A DNA stretch of 42,372 nt. Origin: Cellulomonas sp. APG4. Lineage in GTDB: Bacteria; Actinomycetota; Actinomycetes; Actinomycetales; Cellulomonadaceae. Location of the stretch: the NCBI RefSeq assembly GCF_009996735.1, contig NZ_JAACYI010000029.1, forward strand, positions 1-42,372, written 5' to 3'. The position numbers were made by a program, and so were the translations under genes. This document shows positions 16,094 through 24,766 of the stretch, in pieces (position 1 is the stretch's first letter; each line of letters begins with the position of its first letter). The notes beneath the pieces are model-generated. The model saw only the letters and a program-made list of their open reading frames with translations. It made no database searches and was not told where the DNA came from.

Positions 16094-17128
16094 TCAGCCG
16101 GACTCGTCGAAGCGCGTGGTGCGCAGCCGGTGCAGCACGAGCGCGGCGGCGACGCGCACGCGACCGGGCGCGGTGCCGACACCGAAGCCGAGCTGCTCCT
16201 CGAGATGGGCCTGGCGCGCCTGGACGGTCGAGTGGTGCAGGCCCAGCAGCTGCGCCGCCGCGCGCACGCTCTCGGTGCGCGCGAGCGCCTCGAGCGTGTC
16301 GAGGGCCCACGGCTCGCGCGCCGCGGCGCCCAGGCGCACGACGTCGGGCGGGGGCGCGTCGTGCAGGTCGAGCGCGCCGAGGGCCGCGAGCGCCCCGAGC
16401 TCGTCCCACGCCACCTGCGGCACGAGCCGGGACGAGACGCGCAGCGCCAGGAGCGCCTGGTCCCACGAGCGGGGCACGCCCGCGAGGGTGACGAGGCTCC
16501 CGACGCCGTGACGGGGCGCCGCCCAGTCCTCGCTCGACCCGACGATCGAGGCCCGCACGGGACCGTACGGCGTCGCGACGACGGCGGAGCGGGGCACCGA
16601 CGCGTCCTCGGCGCCAGCGGGCACCGCGACCACGCGCACGGTCGCCGCGTCCCGCAGCCGCAGCCGGCGTGAGGCCTTGCGCCGCGCGTCGTCGGTCGAC
16701 GTCGACGAGAGCAGGATCTCGATCGCACCCGCGTCGTCGAGGTCGAGCGGGCTCACGCGCTCGATCGTCAGGTGCAGGCAGCTCGCGAGACGCTCGAGCA
16801 GCACGGCGTCGTGGGCCGACTCGCCTGCGGGCCGCTCGAGCCACACCACACCACCCGAGCCGTCGGCGAGCTCGTGGTGCGGCCACGACCGCACGCTCTC
16901 GATGTCGTGCACCGGCGGCATCGCGTGCCCAGCGGCGTCCACCCGCAGCCAGATGTGGTGCAGCGGGTGCGCGAAGCCCGCGGGGCAGCCCGCGAGCACG
17001 GCCGCGCCGCGCACGAACGGCTCGAGTCCGGCCTTCTGCGCGAGCAGCGTGTCGAAGAACGTGATGATCTTGAGCGCCGCGGACGCGTCCTCGTCGAGGG
17101 CGCTGAGCCGGTGCAGCAGCTCCTTCAT
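16094..17128 (-). CDS. PucR-like helix-turn-helix regulator
   Basis: This 344-residue protein has the layout of PucR-type regulators: an N-terminal GAF-like region (AALKIITFFDTLLAQKAGLEPFVRGAAVLAGCPAG in pieces, residues 15-55), a central region, and a C-terminal HTH near residues 280-325 (ESVRAAAQLLGLHHSTVQARQAHLEEQLG in pieces). The start at 17128 has a GAGGAGG ribosome site; the longer frame is unsupported. It sits inside the transporter/hydrolase/phosphorylase cluster, 81 bases before the CocE-like gene and 100 bases after an esterase gene, so it probably controls this cluster. The inducer is unknown. The HTH matches the PucR_C pattern only moderately (HSTVQAR where HRNTLRYR is usual). 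Confidence 0.8.
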   Translation of the reverse strand: MKELLHRLSALDEDASAALKIITFFDTLLAQKAGLEPFVRGAAVLAGCPAGFAHPLHHIWLRVDAAGHAMPPVHDIESVRSWPHHELADGSGGVVWLERPAGESAHDAVLLERLASCLHLTIERVSPLDLDDAGAIEILLSSTSTDDARRKASRRLRLRDAATVRVVAVPAGAEDASVPRSAVVATPYGPVRASIVGSSEDWAAPRHGVGSLVTLAGVPRSWDQALLALRVSSRLVPQVAWDELGALAALGALDLHDAPPPDVVRLGAAAREPWALDTLEALARTESVRAAAQLLGLHHSTVQARQAHLEEQLGFGVGTAPGRVRVAAALVLHRLRTTRFDESG

Positions 17129-17228
17129 CGCACCCCTCCTCGGGCTCGCGGAGCAGCGTCCGCACCGCGCTGACCTGCGCACCCAGGGTACGCGCGCACG
17201 ACGTCGGGCACGGCCCGCACCGCGCCGC

Positions 17229-18218
17229 CTACTGCCGGCCCGTGAAGCCGAGCGCACGGTCCATCCAGCTGTGCAGCGCCTGGAGCGAACCGCGCGAGAT
17301 GGCCGTGTGGCTCAACGTCTGGAACCCGTGGAAACCACCGGCCCACACGTGCAGCTCGGCCTGGCCGCCGCACGCCCAGATGCGCTGGGCGTACGTGACG
17401 GCCTCGTCCCGGAACACCTCGGCGCTGCCCACCTCGACGAAGGCCGGTGGCAGGCCACCCAGGTCCGTCGCGCGGGACGGGGCCGCGTGGGCCGGGACGG
17501 CGTCGCTCCCGTGCAGGTCACCCAGCAGAGAGCGCCAGCCGAGCTCGTTCTCCGCGGCGTTCCACAGACCGGTCGGGTACTGCCGCGCCGAGACCGTGTC
17601 GTTGCGGTCGTCGAGCATCGGGGCGAGCAGCAGCTGACCGCCCACGCGGGGGCCGCCGCGGTCGCGGGCCATGAGGGTCACGGCGGCGGCGAGACCACCG
17701 CCCGCGCTGATCCCCGCGATGAGTCCCGTCTCGACGTTGAGGCCCAGCTCACCCGCGTTCTCCTCGAGCCACAGCAACCCCGCGTAGCAGTCCTCCTGGG
17801 GAGTGGGGAACGCGTGCTCGGGCGCGAGCCGGTACTCGATCGTCGCGACCACGGCGTTGTAGCGGTCGATCCAGTCGAGGAACGTGTCCGCGCCGCTCCA
17901 GCGGTTGCCGAGCATCATGCCGCCGCCGTGCACGTAGTACACGAGCGGGCTCGTGCGGATCCTGTCCTTGCGGTGGATCACGCTCATCGTGACCTCGACG
18001 CCGTCGAACGACCGGACCGCGTGGTCCCTGCGCACCAGGCCGCGGCGGTCCAGCACGGTCAGCGTGGCCTCGGCCGCCGCCTGCTCCTCGGCCCGCTTGA
18101 GCGGCACGTCGTCCGCGGTGATGGGCGACGGGTCACCCATCATCTGCAGCGCGAGGGCCGCCGCGCTCTCGGGGTCGAGCGGCGGTGCGGTCACCGCCGC
18201 GCTCGTGTGGTGGCTCAT
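17229..18218 (-). CDS. Alpha/beta hydrolase (hormone-sensitive-lipase type esterase)
   Basis: This 329-residue protein belongs to the HSL-like esterase group (alpha/beta hydrolase fold-3). The oxyanion motif HGGG lies at residues 97-100, the nucleophile elbow GISAGG has serine at residue 171, the acid is in VGSAEVFRDE and the histidine in GGFHGF near residue 305. EYRLAPEHAFP is also characteristic. Such enzymes cleave short to medium acyl esters. There is no signal peptide, so the substrate must be imported. The ATG overlaps the stop of the ABC permease gene by four bases, tying esterase expression to uptake. Confidence 0.9.
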   Translation of the reverse strand: MSHHTSAAVTAPPLDPESAAALALQMMGDPSPITADDVPLKRAEEQAAAEATLTVLDRRGLVRRDHAVRSFDGVEVTMSVIHRKDRIRTSPLVYYVHGGGMMLGNRWSGADTFLDWIDRYNAVVATIEYRLAPEHAFPTPQEDCYAGLLWLEENAGELGLNVETGLIAGISAGGGLAAAVTLMARDRGGPRVGGQLLLAPMLDDRNDTVSARQYPTGLWNAAENELGWRSLLGDLHGSDAVPAHAAPSRATDLGGLPPAFVEVGSAEVFRDEAVTYAQRIWACGGQAELHVWAGGFHGFQTLSHTAISRGSLQALHSWMDRALGFTGRQ

Positions 18219-19048
18219 CCCTTGACCGATCCCTGCAGCAGAGCAGCGACGAACTGCTTCTGGAAGACGACGAAGACGACGATGGTGGGCAGCATGATCA
18301 GCAACGCCCCGGCCGACAGCAGCACGATGTCCGTGCCGTACTGGCCCTGGAACGCACCGAGCGCGCCCGCGACGGTGCGCTTGAGCGGGTCGTCCATCAT
18401 CACCAGGGCGACGATGAACTGGTTCCAGGTCCACAGGCTGTAGAGCACCGCGAGGGTCGACAGCGCCGGGCGCGCGAGCGGCAGGTGCACGTGCCGCAGG
18501 GCCTTCCAGGGTCCTGCCCCGTCGATCTGCGAGGCCTCGGTGAGCTCCTTGGGCACGCCCGAGAAGTGCGCCCGCATCCAGAAGATGCCGAACGGCATGT
18601 AGAGCGCGATGAGCGGCAGCGCGATCGCGGGACGGGTGTTGAGCATGCCCGCCTCGCGCATCAGGTAGTACAGCGGCGTGATCAGTCCCTCGAACGGGAT
18701 GGTCAGGCCCAGCAGGAACACCAGGAAGGCCAGGCCGCCGCCGGGCACCCGCAGCACCGCGATGCCGTAGGCGGCCAGGGTCGCGAGCACGAGCGCCAAA
18801 GGGACCACCATGAGCACGAGCAGCGCGCTCGACCCCATGAGCGTGGGCACCTTGGCCATGGTGAACGCGGTCGCGAAGTTCTCGGGGTGCGGGGGCGTGG
18901 GCACCGACAGGCCGGTCGGGTTGGACCCGGCCTCCTGGAGCGCCGCACTGAGCATCGAGACGAAGGGCAGCAGCGTGAAGGCGACCAGGACGAGCAGGAT
19001 CAGCCGGCCCGCCCACGCCTCGGTGCGGCCCGTGCGGACGGCACTCAT
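18215..19048 (-). CDS. Carbohydrate ABC transporter permease (MalG-like)
   Basis: This 277-residue membrane protein is the second permease of a CUT1-type sugar importer. It has about six hydrophobic segments and the cytoplasmic EAA loop EASQIDGAGPWKALRHVHLPLARP in pieces near residue 190, with the invariant glycine in place. It begins with ATG at 19048, overlapping the stop of the first permease gene (ATGA), and its own stop overlaps the esterase start in the same way. No ATPase gene is in the cluster; such importers often share a multitask MsiK-type ATPase encoded elsewhere in actinobacteria. Confidence 0.93.
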   Translation of the reverse strand: MSAVRTGRTEAWAGRLILLVLVAFTLLPFVSMLSAALQEAGSNPTGLSVPTPPHPENFATAFTMAKVPTLMGSSALLVLMVVPLALVLATLAAYGIAVLRVPGGGLAFLVFLLGLTIPFEGLITPLYYLMREAGMLNTRPAIALPLIALYMPFGIFWMRAHFSGVPKELTEASQIDGAGPWKALRHVHLPLARPALSTLAVLYSLWTWNQFIVALVMMDDPLKRTVAGALGAFQGQYGTDIVLLSAGALLIMLPTIVVFVVFQKQFVAALLQGSVKG

Positions 19049-20001
19049 GAGCGCTCCCTGACGAGGTGCTGGAGCGGGACGACGACGGCGAGCACGAGCG
19101 TCATGAGCACCACGGCCATGGCGGACGCGGCGCCGACCCGCGACTGGTTGAAGGCGAGCTGGTAGATGTCGACGCCTGGCACCATCGTGGCGCCGCCGGG
19201 ACCGCCGAGGGTCATCACGTAGATGACGTCGAAGCTCGCGAGCGCGGCGATGAGGGTGACCGTGAGGCACACCGCGAGCTCGGCGCGCACGCCGGGCAGC
19301 GTCACCGCGAAGAACTCCTGCACCGGCCCGGCACCGTCCACGCGGGCCGCGTCGTACAGCGCTGGGTCGATCTTCGCCATGCCCGTGCTGAGCAGCATGG
19401 TGCACAGACCCACGAGCACCCACGTACCGACGACGCCGACGGCGGGCAGCGCGAGGTCGAAGTCCGCGAGCCAGGGCCGGGTGAGCGAGCCGAGGCCCAC
19501 GGCCGTGAGGATCTGGTTGATCGCGCCGTCGCTCGCGTACAGCCACGTCCACGCGATGCCGGCGCCCACGAGCGGCACCACCTGCGGGAGGAACAGCGCG
19601 GTCTGGGCCGCGCGCGCCCAGCGCGAGGACAGGCTGCGCGTGAGCGTCGCGGCGACCAGGCCGATCGCGATCGACAGCACGCTGTAGAAGAAGATGAGCT
19701 TGAACGAGTTGGCGAGGGCCGAGAGCCGGTCGGGATCGCTGAAGACCTCGCGGTAGTTGTCGAGGCCCGCCCACGTCGCGGTGCCGATGCCGTTCCAGTC
19801 GTAGAACGAGTACTGGACCGACATCGCGAACGGGCGCAGCACGTACGCCGCGTAGATCGCGAGCGCCGGGGCGACGAACGCCCAGCCGAGCCACCGGTGG
19901 CGCCGGGAGCCCCGGCGAGGACGACGACGCGCCGTCGTCGCGCGGACGGCGCCCGCCGCCGGGACCGAGGCCCCGACGGCGGGCGGCTGTGCGAGGGACA
20001 T
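19045..20001 (-). CDS. Carbohydrate ABC transporter permease (MalF-like)
   Basis: This 318-residue membrane protein is the first permease of the CUT1-type importer. A basic N-terminus (RRRPRRGSRRHR) precedes the first helix (WLGWAFVAPALAIYAAYVL), followed by SVQYSFYDWNGIG and WAGLDNYREVFSDP, which are hallmarks of MalF/UgpA-type permeases. The EAA loop is DAARVDGAGPVQEFFAVTLPG near residue 225, split here over its core. ATG at 20001 overlaps the binding-protein stop as TGATG. The protein pairs with the MalG-like permease encoded next. Confidence 0.93.
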   Translation of the reverse strand: MSLAQPPAVGASVPAAGAVRATTARRRPRRGSRRHRWLGWAFVAPALAIYAAYVLRPFAMSVQYSFYDWNGIGTATWAGLDNYREVFSDPDRLSALANSFKLIFFYSVLSIAIGLVAATLTRSLSSRWARAAQTALFLPQVVPLVGAGIAWTWLYASDGAINQILTAVGLGSLTRPWLADFDLALPAVGVVGTWVLVGLCTMLLSTGMAKIDPALYDAARVDGAGPVQEFFAVTLPGVRAELAVCLTVTLIAALASFDVIYVMTLGGPGGATMVPGVDIYQLAFNQSRVGAASAMAVVLMTLVLAVVVPLQHLVRERS

Positions 20002-21383
20002 CAGCGACCGAGCTCCGTCTCGTACGCGGCCTGGACGCTGCTCGCGAACTCCTCCGGGGTCATGCGGTCGGTCACCAGCAGCTGCAGGTTCGGGCCGATG
20101 GTCGACGTGAGGATGCCGGTGGTCGCGTTGCCGATGAAGTCGATCGCGCCGTCGTCCTCGGCGAGCTGGGCCGCGGCGGCGAGGGTCTCCTCGATCACCG
20201 AGCCCTCAGGGGCCGTGGGTGCCGGCAGGTCGGCAGGGCCGCCCGGCGTCGAGCCGGTGACGTCGAGCACGATCTGCCGCGCCGTCTCGTCCGTGTGGAT
20301 CCAGTTGAGGAAGTACGCGATCGCGTCCTTGTCGGCGGCGGTCTCGGGGACCACGTAGGTGGCGGGCGCCGCCATCGCGACGTGCGGGTCGCCCTCCTCG
20401 ACCGTCGGGAAGAGCATGAAGCCGAACTCCCCCGGCGCGTTGGCGGTCAGTCCGCCGGCCTCCCAGTCGCCGTTGGGCATGAACAGGCCCTCGCCACCGG
20501 TGAAGCGGCCGACCATGGTCGCGTAGTCGATCGCGTTGAGGTCGTCCGGGAAGTACCCGGCACCCGCCCACTCCTGGATGGTCTCAGCCGCGGTGACCGA
20601 CGAGTCGAGCTCGAAGGTGGCCTCCGGGGCGACGTAGATCCACTCCTTGAGCGCGTCGAGACCGCTCTGCTGGTTCTGGACCATCTGGTAGGGGAACGCC
20701 ACCGTGAAGTCGGCGTTGCCGACCATCATCGGCACCTCGCCGGCCTCGGCGGCCGTCGCCATCATGTCCTCGAGCTCGTCGATCGTGGCCGGAGGCATGG
20801 TCAGGCCGAGCTCCTCGGCCTTGGCCTTGTTGTAGTAGAGGCCCGTGGTGTTGTAGCCCACGCCCAGGGCGTAGAGCGAGCCGCTCCCCCGCGCGCCGTC
20901 GTCGTCGACCCGCACCTGGTTGAGGGTGCCCTGCGGCCAGTCGTTCCAGCCGTACGCCTCGGCGTAGGGGTCGAGGTTCGCGAGCAGGCCGTCCTTGGCG
21001 GCCGACGCGACCGTGGGGAAGCGGATCAGGTCGGGGGCGTCAGGGGCGTTGATGATGCGGACGGCGTTCTGCGCGAGGTTCTGGAAGGAGTCCGCCCGGA
21101 CGCTGAACGTGACGTTCGGGTACTGGTCCGTGAACTCCTGCTGGAGCGCGTCCCAGGCCTCGGTGAAGCCGCTCTCGAGGTAGAGGTCGAGCGTGACCGG
21201 CTCGTCGGTGAGCTCGGTCGGCACCTCGGCCGCGGGCGCGTCGTCGGCCGGGGCCTCCGTCTCGTCGGTGCCGCCCCCTCCGGGCGGTGCGCAGGCCGCG
21301 GCGAGGGCCACGGCGGCGAGGACGCCCCCGGCACGCATGAGCGTGCGGCGGGCGGAGGTGGTGCGTGAGCGCGTGTCCCGCAT
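20001..21383 (-). CDS. Extracellular sugar-binding lipoprotein (family 1)
   Basis: This 460-residue lipoprotein has a signal peptide with a lipobox LAAACA (cysteine near residue 31) and a Gly/Asp-rich linker. The mature part is a family 1 solute-binding protein: LDLYLESGFTEAWDALQQEF near residue 65, APDLIRF, LYALGVGYNTTGLYYNKAKAEELGL in pieces, and YFLNWIHTDETARQI in the C-terminal third. Family members bind oligosaccharides or glycosides. The ATG at 21383 follows a clear AAGGAG ribosome site. As first gene of the cluster, it would select the substrate whose breakdown involves three hydrolases and sucrose phosphorylase. Confidence 0.92.
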   Translation of the reverse strand: MRDTRSRTTSARRTLMRAGGVLAAVALAAACAPPGGGGTDETEAPADDAPAAEVPTELTDEPVTLDLYLESGFTEAWDALQQEFTDQYPNVTFSVRADSFQNLAQNAVRIINAPDAPDLIRFPTVASAAKDGLLANLDPYAEAYGWNDWPQGTLNQVRVDDDGARGSGSLYALGVGYNTTGLYYNKAKAEELGLTMPPATIDELEDMMATAAEAGEVPMMVGNADFTVAFPYQMVQNQQSGLDALKEWIYVAPEATFELDSSVTAAETIQEWAGAGYFPDDLNAIDYATMVGRFTGGEGLFMPNGDWEAGGLTANAPGEFGFMLFPTVEEGDPHVAMAAPATYVVPETAADKDAIAYFLNWIHTDETARQIVLDVTGSTPGGPADLPAPTAPEGSVIEETLAAAAQLAEDDGAIDFIGNATTGILTSTIGPNLQLLVTDRMTPEEFASSVQAAYETELGR

Positions 21384-21538
21384 GTCTTCTCCTTCGAAGT
21401 CACGATCCAGGGTGGGGATGCTGGCTCCGACAAGTCTGGCGGTCGAAAGTGCTCCCGAGTACCGCCGACCCAGCCCACCTGAGCCCTCCTGACCCGCCAC
21501 CTGGCGGGCGCGACCCGCCCGCCTCGCCCCTCCCCACC

Positions 21539-21602
21539 CGCCGAGATGACGATCTCCACGGCGTGCCGGGCGGGACGCGCTGCGGAGATCGACACCTCGG
21601 CG
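21539..21602. repeat. Imperfect long inverted repeat between nrdG and the sugar cluster
   Basis: The 25-base arms at 21539-21563 and 21578-21602 are similar in inverted orientation (about five mismatches), with a 14-base spacer, and the similarity continues outwards into CT-rich and AG-rich flanks. Each arm also contains its own smaller inverted repeat (gagat/atctc in the left arm). The structure begins 16 bases after the nrdG stop, so it may terminate nrdDG transcription. It may also be a dispersed palindromic repeat. Confidence 0.55.
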
Positions 21603-21617
21603 GAGGAGGGTGGAGGG

Positions 21618-22328
21618 TCAGGAGCGCGCGGCGGCCAGGGCCTCGGCGTAGGCGGGGCGGGTGCCCGTGGAGCGCACCTCCTGGAGAACGTGGTCGCGCA
21701 CGCCCATGCCCTCGAGCAGGGCGGTGAGCTCGGCGACGTCGTCGGACGTCAGGACCGTCGGGTCCACCGTGGTGCGCACCTGCACCGGCACGCCCGCGTC
21801 GAGCACGAGCCGCAGCGAGCGCAGCGCGAGCCGCGCGCTCGCCGGGACACCCGTGATCTCGGCGTACCGGCCCGGAGGCGCCTTCACGTCCAGCCCCACC
21901 CAGTCCACCCACGGGAGCACCTGCGCGAGCCGACGCGGGTAGGCGCCCGCGGTGTGCAGCCCCACCCCGAAGCCCGCCTCGCGCACCTCCCGGACGGCGT
22001 CCACCAGGCCGGCCTGACGCGTGGGCTCGCCACCCGAGAAGACGACGCCGTCGAGCAGGCCGTGACGCCGCGCGAGCAGGTCCCGTACGTGCGCCCACGC
22101 GACCGAGCCGGGCGTCCGCGGGTCGATCAGGCCCGGGTTGTGGCAGTAGGTGCAGCTCCACGGGCAGCCCTGGAGGAACACGGTCGCGACGAGCCGACCG
22201 GGCCAGTCGCACGTCGACAGCGGTACGAGCCCCGCGACCACCACCGGCTCCGCCGCATGCCCGACGGCGTGCCGTGCGCTCGGCGTGGGCACGCGGGCGG
22301 CCAGGGGCACGCCGTCGGGCGCGCTCAT
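21618..22328 (-). CDS. nrdG: Anaerobic ribonucleotide reductase activating protein
   Basis: This 236-residue radical-SAM enzyme generates the glycyl radical on NrdD under anoxic conditions. The cluster-binding motif CPWSCTYC places cysteines at 55, 59 and 62 in the CxxxCxxC pattern, and GVVFSGGEP follows as the SAM-binding GGE motif. LSTCDWPGRLVATVFLQGC precedes the cluster, as expected for the longer NrdG type found in actinobacteria. The ATG at 22328 overlaps the nrdD stop (ATGA). Confidence 0.93.
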   Translation of the reverse strand: MSAPDGVPLAARVPTPSARHAVGHAAEPVVVAGLVPLSTCDWPGRLVATVFLQGCPWSCTYCHNPGLIDPRTPGSVAWAHVRDLLARRHGLLDGVVFSGGEPTRQAGLVDAVREVREAGFGVGLHTAGAYPRRLAQVLPWVDWVGLDVKAPPGRYAEITGVPASARLALRSLRLVLDAGVPVQVRTTVDPTVLTSDDVAELTALLEGMGVRDHVLQEVRSTGTRPAYAEALAAARS

Positions 22329-24481
22329 CGCGCGGCGCCCGCGAGCGCGGGCCGCGCGAGGCCCGCGGAGTCCTCGGTGAAGTGCACGCGCTCGGCGTGC
22401 TCGCCCTTCTTGCCGATGTTGAACGAGCTCACCGGCCGGTGGTAGCCCATGACCCGGGTCCACACCTCGCACACCACCGGCTCGGCCGCGGGGTCGGCCG
22501 CCGCGCACGTGGGGCACGTCGCGTGCTCGCCCGCGAGGTAGCCGTGGTGCGGGCAGATCGAGAACGTCGGCGTGACCGTGAGGTAGGGCAGGCGGTGCTT
22601 CTCGAGCGCGCGGCGCACGAGCGTGCGGCACGCGTCGCCCGTCGAGAGCTGTTCGGACATGTACAGGTGCAGCACGGTGCCGCCGGTGTACCTGGCCTGG
22701 AGCTCGTCCTGCCGCTCGAGCGCCTCGAACGGGTCGTCGGTGAAGCCGACCGGGAGCTGGGTCGAGTTCGTGTAGTACGGGTTCTCGTCGGTGCCCGCCT
22801 GGAGGATCCCGGGGAACCGGCGGCGGTCCTCCTTCGCGAAGCGGTAGGTGGTGCCCTCGGCCGGCGTCGCCTCGAGGTTGTAGAGGTGACCCGTGGCCTC
22901 CTGGAACTCGACCATGCGCGCGCGCACGTGGTCGAGCAGCCGCAGCGCGAGCGCGTGCCCCTCGGGGGTCGTGATGTCGTGCTCGTCGTCCGTGAGGTTG
23001 CGGATCATCTCGTTGACGCCGTTGACGCCGATGGTCGAGAAGTGGTTCGCGAGCCCGCGCCCCAGGTAGCGGCGCGTGTAGGGGTAGAGGCCGTCGGCGA
23101 TCAGCCGGTCGACGACCTTGCGCTTGACCTCGAGGCCGTCCCGCGCGAGCAGCAGCAGCCGGTCCAGCTCGGCGAAGAGACCGTCGACGTCGCGACGGTG
23201 CGTGTACCCGAGGCGCGCGCAGTTGACGGTGATGACGCCCAGCGAGCCGGTCTGCTCGGCCGAGCCGAACAGGCCGTTGCCTCGGGCCAGGAGCTCGCGC
23301 AGGTCGAGCTGGAGCCGGCAGCACATCGACCGGATCTGGCCCGGCTCGAGGTCGGAGTTCAGGAAGTTCTGGAAGTACGGCAGGCCGTAGCGCGCCGTCA
23401 TCTCGAACAGGCGCTCGGCGTTCTCGGACTCCCACGGGAAGTCGTGGGTGATGTTGTACGTGGGGATGGGGAACGTGAACACCCGTCCCGACGCGTCGCC
23501 CACCGTCATCACGTCGATGTACGCCCGGTTGACGAGGTCCATCTCGGCCTGGAGCTCGCCGTAGGTGAAGTCCTGCTCGACGCCGCCGATCACCGGCACC
23601 TGGTCGCGCAGGTCGTCGGGGCAGGTCCAGTCGAAGGTCAGGTTCGTGAAGGGGGTCTGGGTGCCCCAGCGCGAGGGCACGTTGAGGTTGTAGACGAGCT
23701 CCTGGATGCCCTGGCGCACCTCGTCGTAGCCCAGCCCGTCGACGCGCACGAACGGCGCCATGTAGGTGTCGAACGAGCTGAACGCCTGCGCGCCGGCCCA
23801 CTCGTTCTGCATGGTGCCGAGGAAGTTGACGATCTGCCCCACGGCCGACGAGAAGTGCTTGGGCGGCCCCGCCTCGACCTTGCCCGGCACGCCGTTGAGC
23901 CCCTCGGTCAGCAGCGTGCGCAGCGACCAGCCCGCGCAGTACCCCGCGAGCATGTCGAGGTCGTGGATGTGCAGCGCCCCGTCGCGGTGCGCGTGCGCGA
24001 GCTCGGGGGCGTACACGTGCGAGAGCCAGTAGTTCGCGACCACCTTGCCCGAGGTGTTGAGCACGAGACCGCCCAGCGAGTAGCCCTGGTTCGCGTTCGC
24101 GTTGACGCGCCAGTCCGAGCGGTCGAGGTACTCGTCGATCGAGCTCTCGACCTCCACGACGGTGCGGGCGCCCTCGCGCAGCCGCGCGTGCTGCTCGCGG
24201 TAGGCGATGTAGGTGCGCGCAGTCCCGGTGTGGCCGGTCGCGAGCAGCGCCTGCTCGACGAGGTCCTGCACGTGCTCGACGTGCGGGTGGTCGACGCCCT
24301 CGGCGATCAGCTCGTCGAGGACGCGCGCGACGACGGGGGCGGCGTAGGCGGCCGCGTGCTCGCCGTCGGTCGCACCGGACGCGAGACCCGCGCGCTCGAC
24401 CGCCGACGCGATGCGCGCCACGTCGAACACCGCCGTCGAGCCGTCGCGCCGGACCACCCCGCTGGGAGCACTGCCGTTCAT
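22325..24481 (-). CDS. nrdD: Anaerobic ribonucleoside-triphosphate reductase
   Basis: This 718-residue class III reductase makes dNTPs without oxygen. The N-terminal ATP-cone (VVRRDGSTAVFDVARIASAVERAG in pieces, residues 8-95) suggests allosteric control. The catalytic core contains HIHDLDM, the double cysteine SMCCRLQLD, and NLNVPSRWGTQTPFTNLTFDW in pieces. A zinc-type Cys cluster CPHHGYLAGEHATCPTC and the glycyl-radical segment RVMGYHRPVSSFNIGKKGEH in pieces lie at the C-terminus. The ATG at 24481 follows a GGAGG site. Two NrdR boxes are just upstream. Its presence implies growth or survival without oxygen. Confidence 0.95.
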   Translation of the reverse strand: MNGSAPSGVVRRDGSTAVFDVARIASAVERAGLASGATDGEHAAAYAAPVVARVLDELIAEGVDHPHVEHVQDLVEQALLATGHTGTARTYIAYREQHARLREGARTVVEVESSIDEYLDRSDWRVNANANQGYSLGGLVLNTSGKVVANYWLSHVYAPELAHAHRDGALHIHDLDMLAGYCAGWSLRTLLTEGLNGVPGKVEAGPPKHFSSAVGQIVNFLGTMQNEWAGAQAFSSFDTYMAPFVRVDGLGYDEVRQGIQELVYNLNVPSRWGTQTPFTNLTFDWTCPDDLRDQVPVIGGVEQDFTYGELQAEMDLVNRAYIDVMTVGDASGRVFTFPIPTYNITHDFPWESENAERLFEMTARYGLPYFQNFLNSDLEPGQIRSMCCRLQLDLRELLARGNGLFGSAEQTGSLGVITVNCARLGYTHRRDVDGLFAELDRLLLLARDGLEVKRKVVDRLIADGLYPYTRRYLGRGLANHFSTIGVNGVNEMIRNLTDDEHDITTPEGHALALRLLDHVRARMVEFQEATGHLYNLEATPAEGTTYRFAKEDRRRFPGILQAGTDENPYYTNSTQLPVGFTDDPFEALERQDELQARYTGGTVLHLYMSEQLSTGDACRTLVRRALEKHRLPYLTVTPTFSICPHHGYLAGEHATCPTCAAADPAAEPVVCEVWTRVMGYHRPVSSFNIGKKGEHAERVHFTEDSAGLARPALAGAAR

Positions 24482-24496
24482 CCCCGCACCTCCAAA

Positions 24497-24511
24497 CCCT
24501 AGATGTAGTGG
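24497..24511. promoter_or_regulatory. NrdR box, proximal
   Basis: On the minus strand this reads CCACTACATCTAGGG, a match to the CACTACATCTAGTG-like NrdR site pattern. It lies about 16 bases before the nrdD start. The identical ACATCT core occurs again 31 bp upstream, three helical turns away, as known for paired NrdR boxes. Confidence 0.8.
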
Positions 24512-24527
24512 CTGCCCGAGTAGCACC

Positions 24528-24541
24528 CACCAGATGTGGTG
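24528..24541. promoter_or_regulatory. NrdR box, distal
   Basis: The minus strand reads CACCACATCTGGTG, with CACCA/TGGTG arms around the ACATCT core. The core starts 31 bp from that of the proximal box. NrdR with bound dATP is expected to repress nrdDG through the pair. The nrdR gene is not in the window. Confidence 0.82.
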
Positions 24542-24766
24542 ATCCTCCGGGGCGGCCCGCACATCGCCCAGGACCTACGTCCCGCCACCCGGCACTCAGC
24601 CGCACGCCGCCCGCACCGATGCCGCGGCGTGTCGCTCCCGGCTACGAGCCGCCACGCGCGACGGCGTCGCCCGGTCGGCTCAGCGGCGGTGAACCTTGGG
24701 CCAACAGCGCGTGACGTCTCACGGGATCCGCCTGGTCCGGCCCTGCGTCGGGCCGAGGATGACGCC

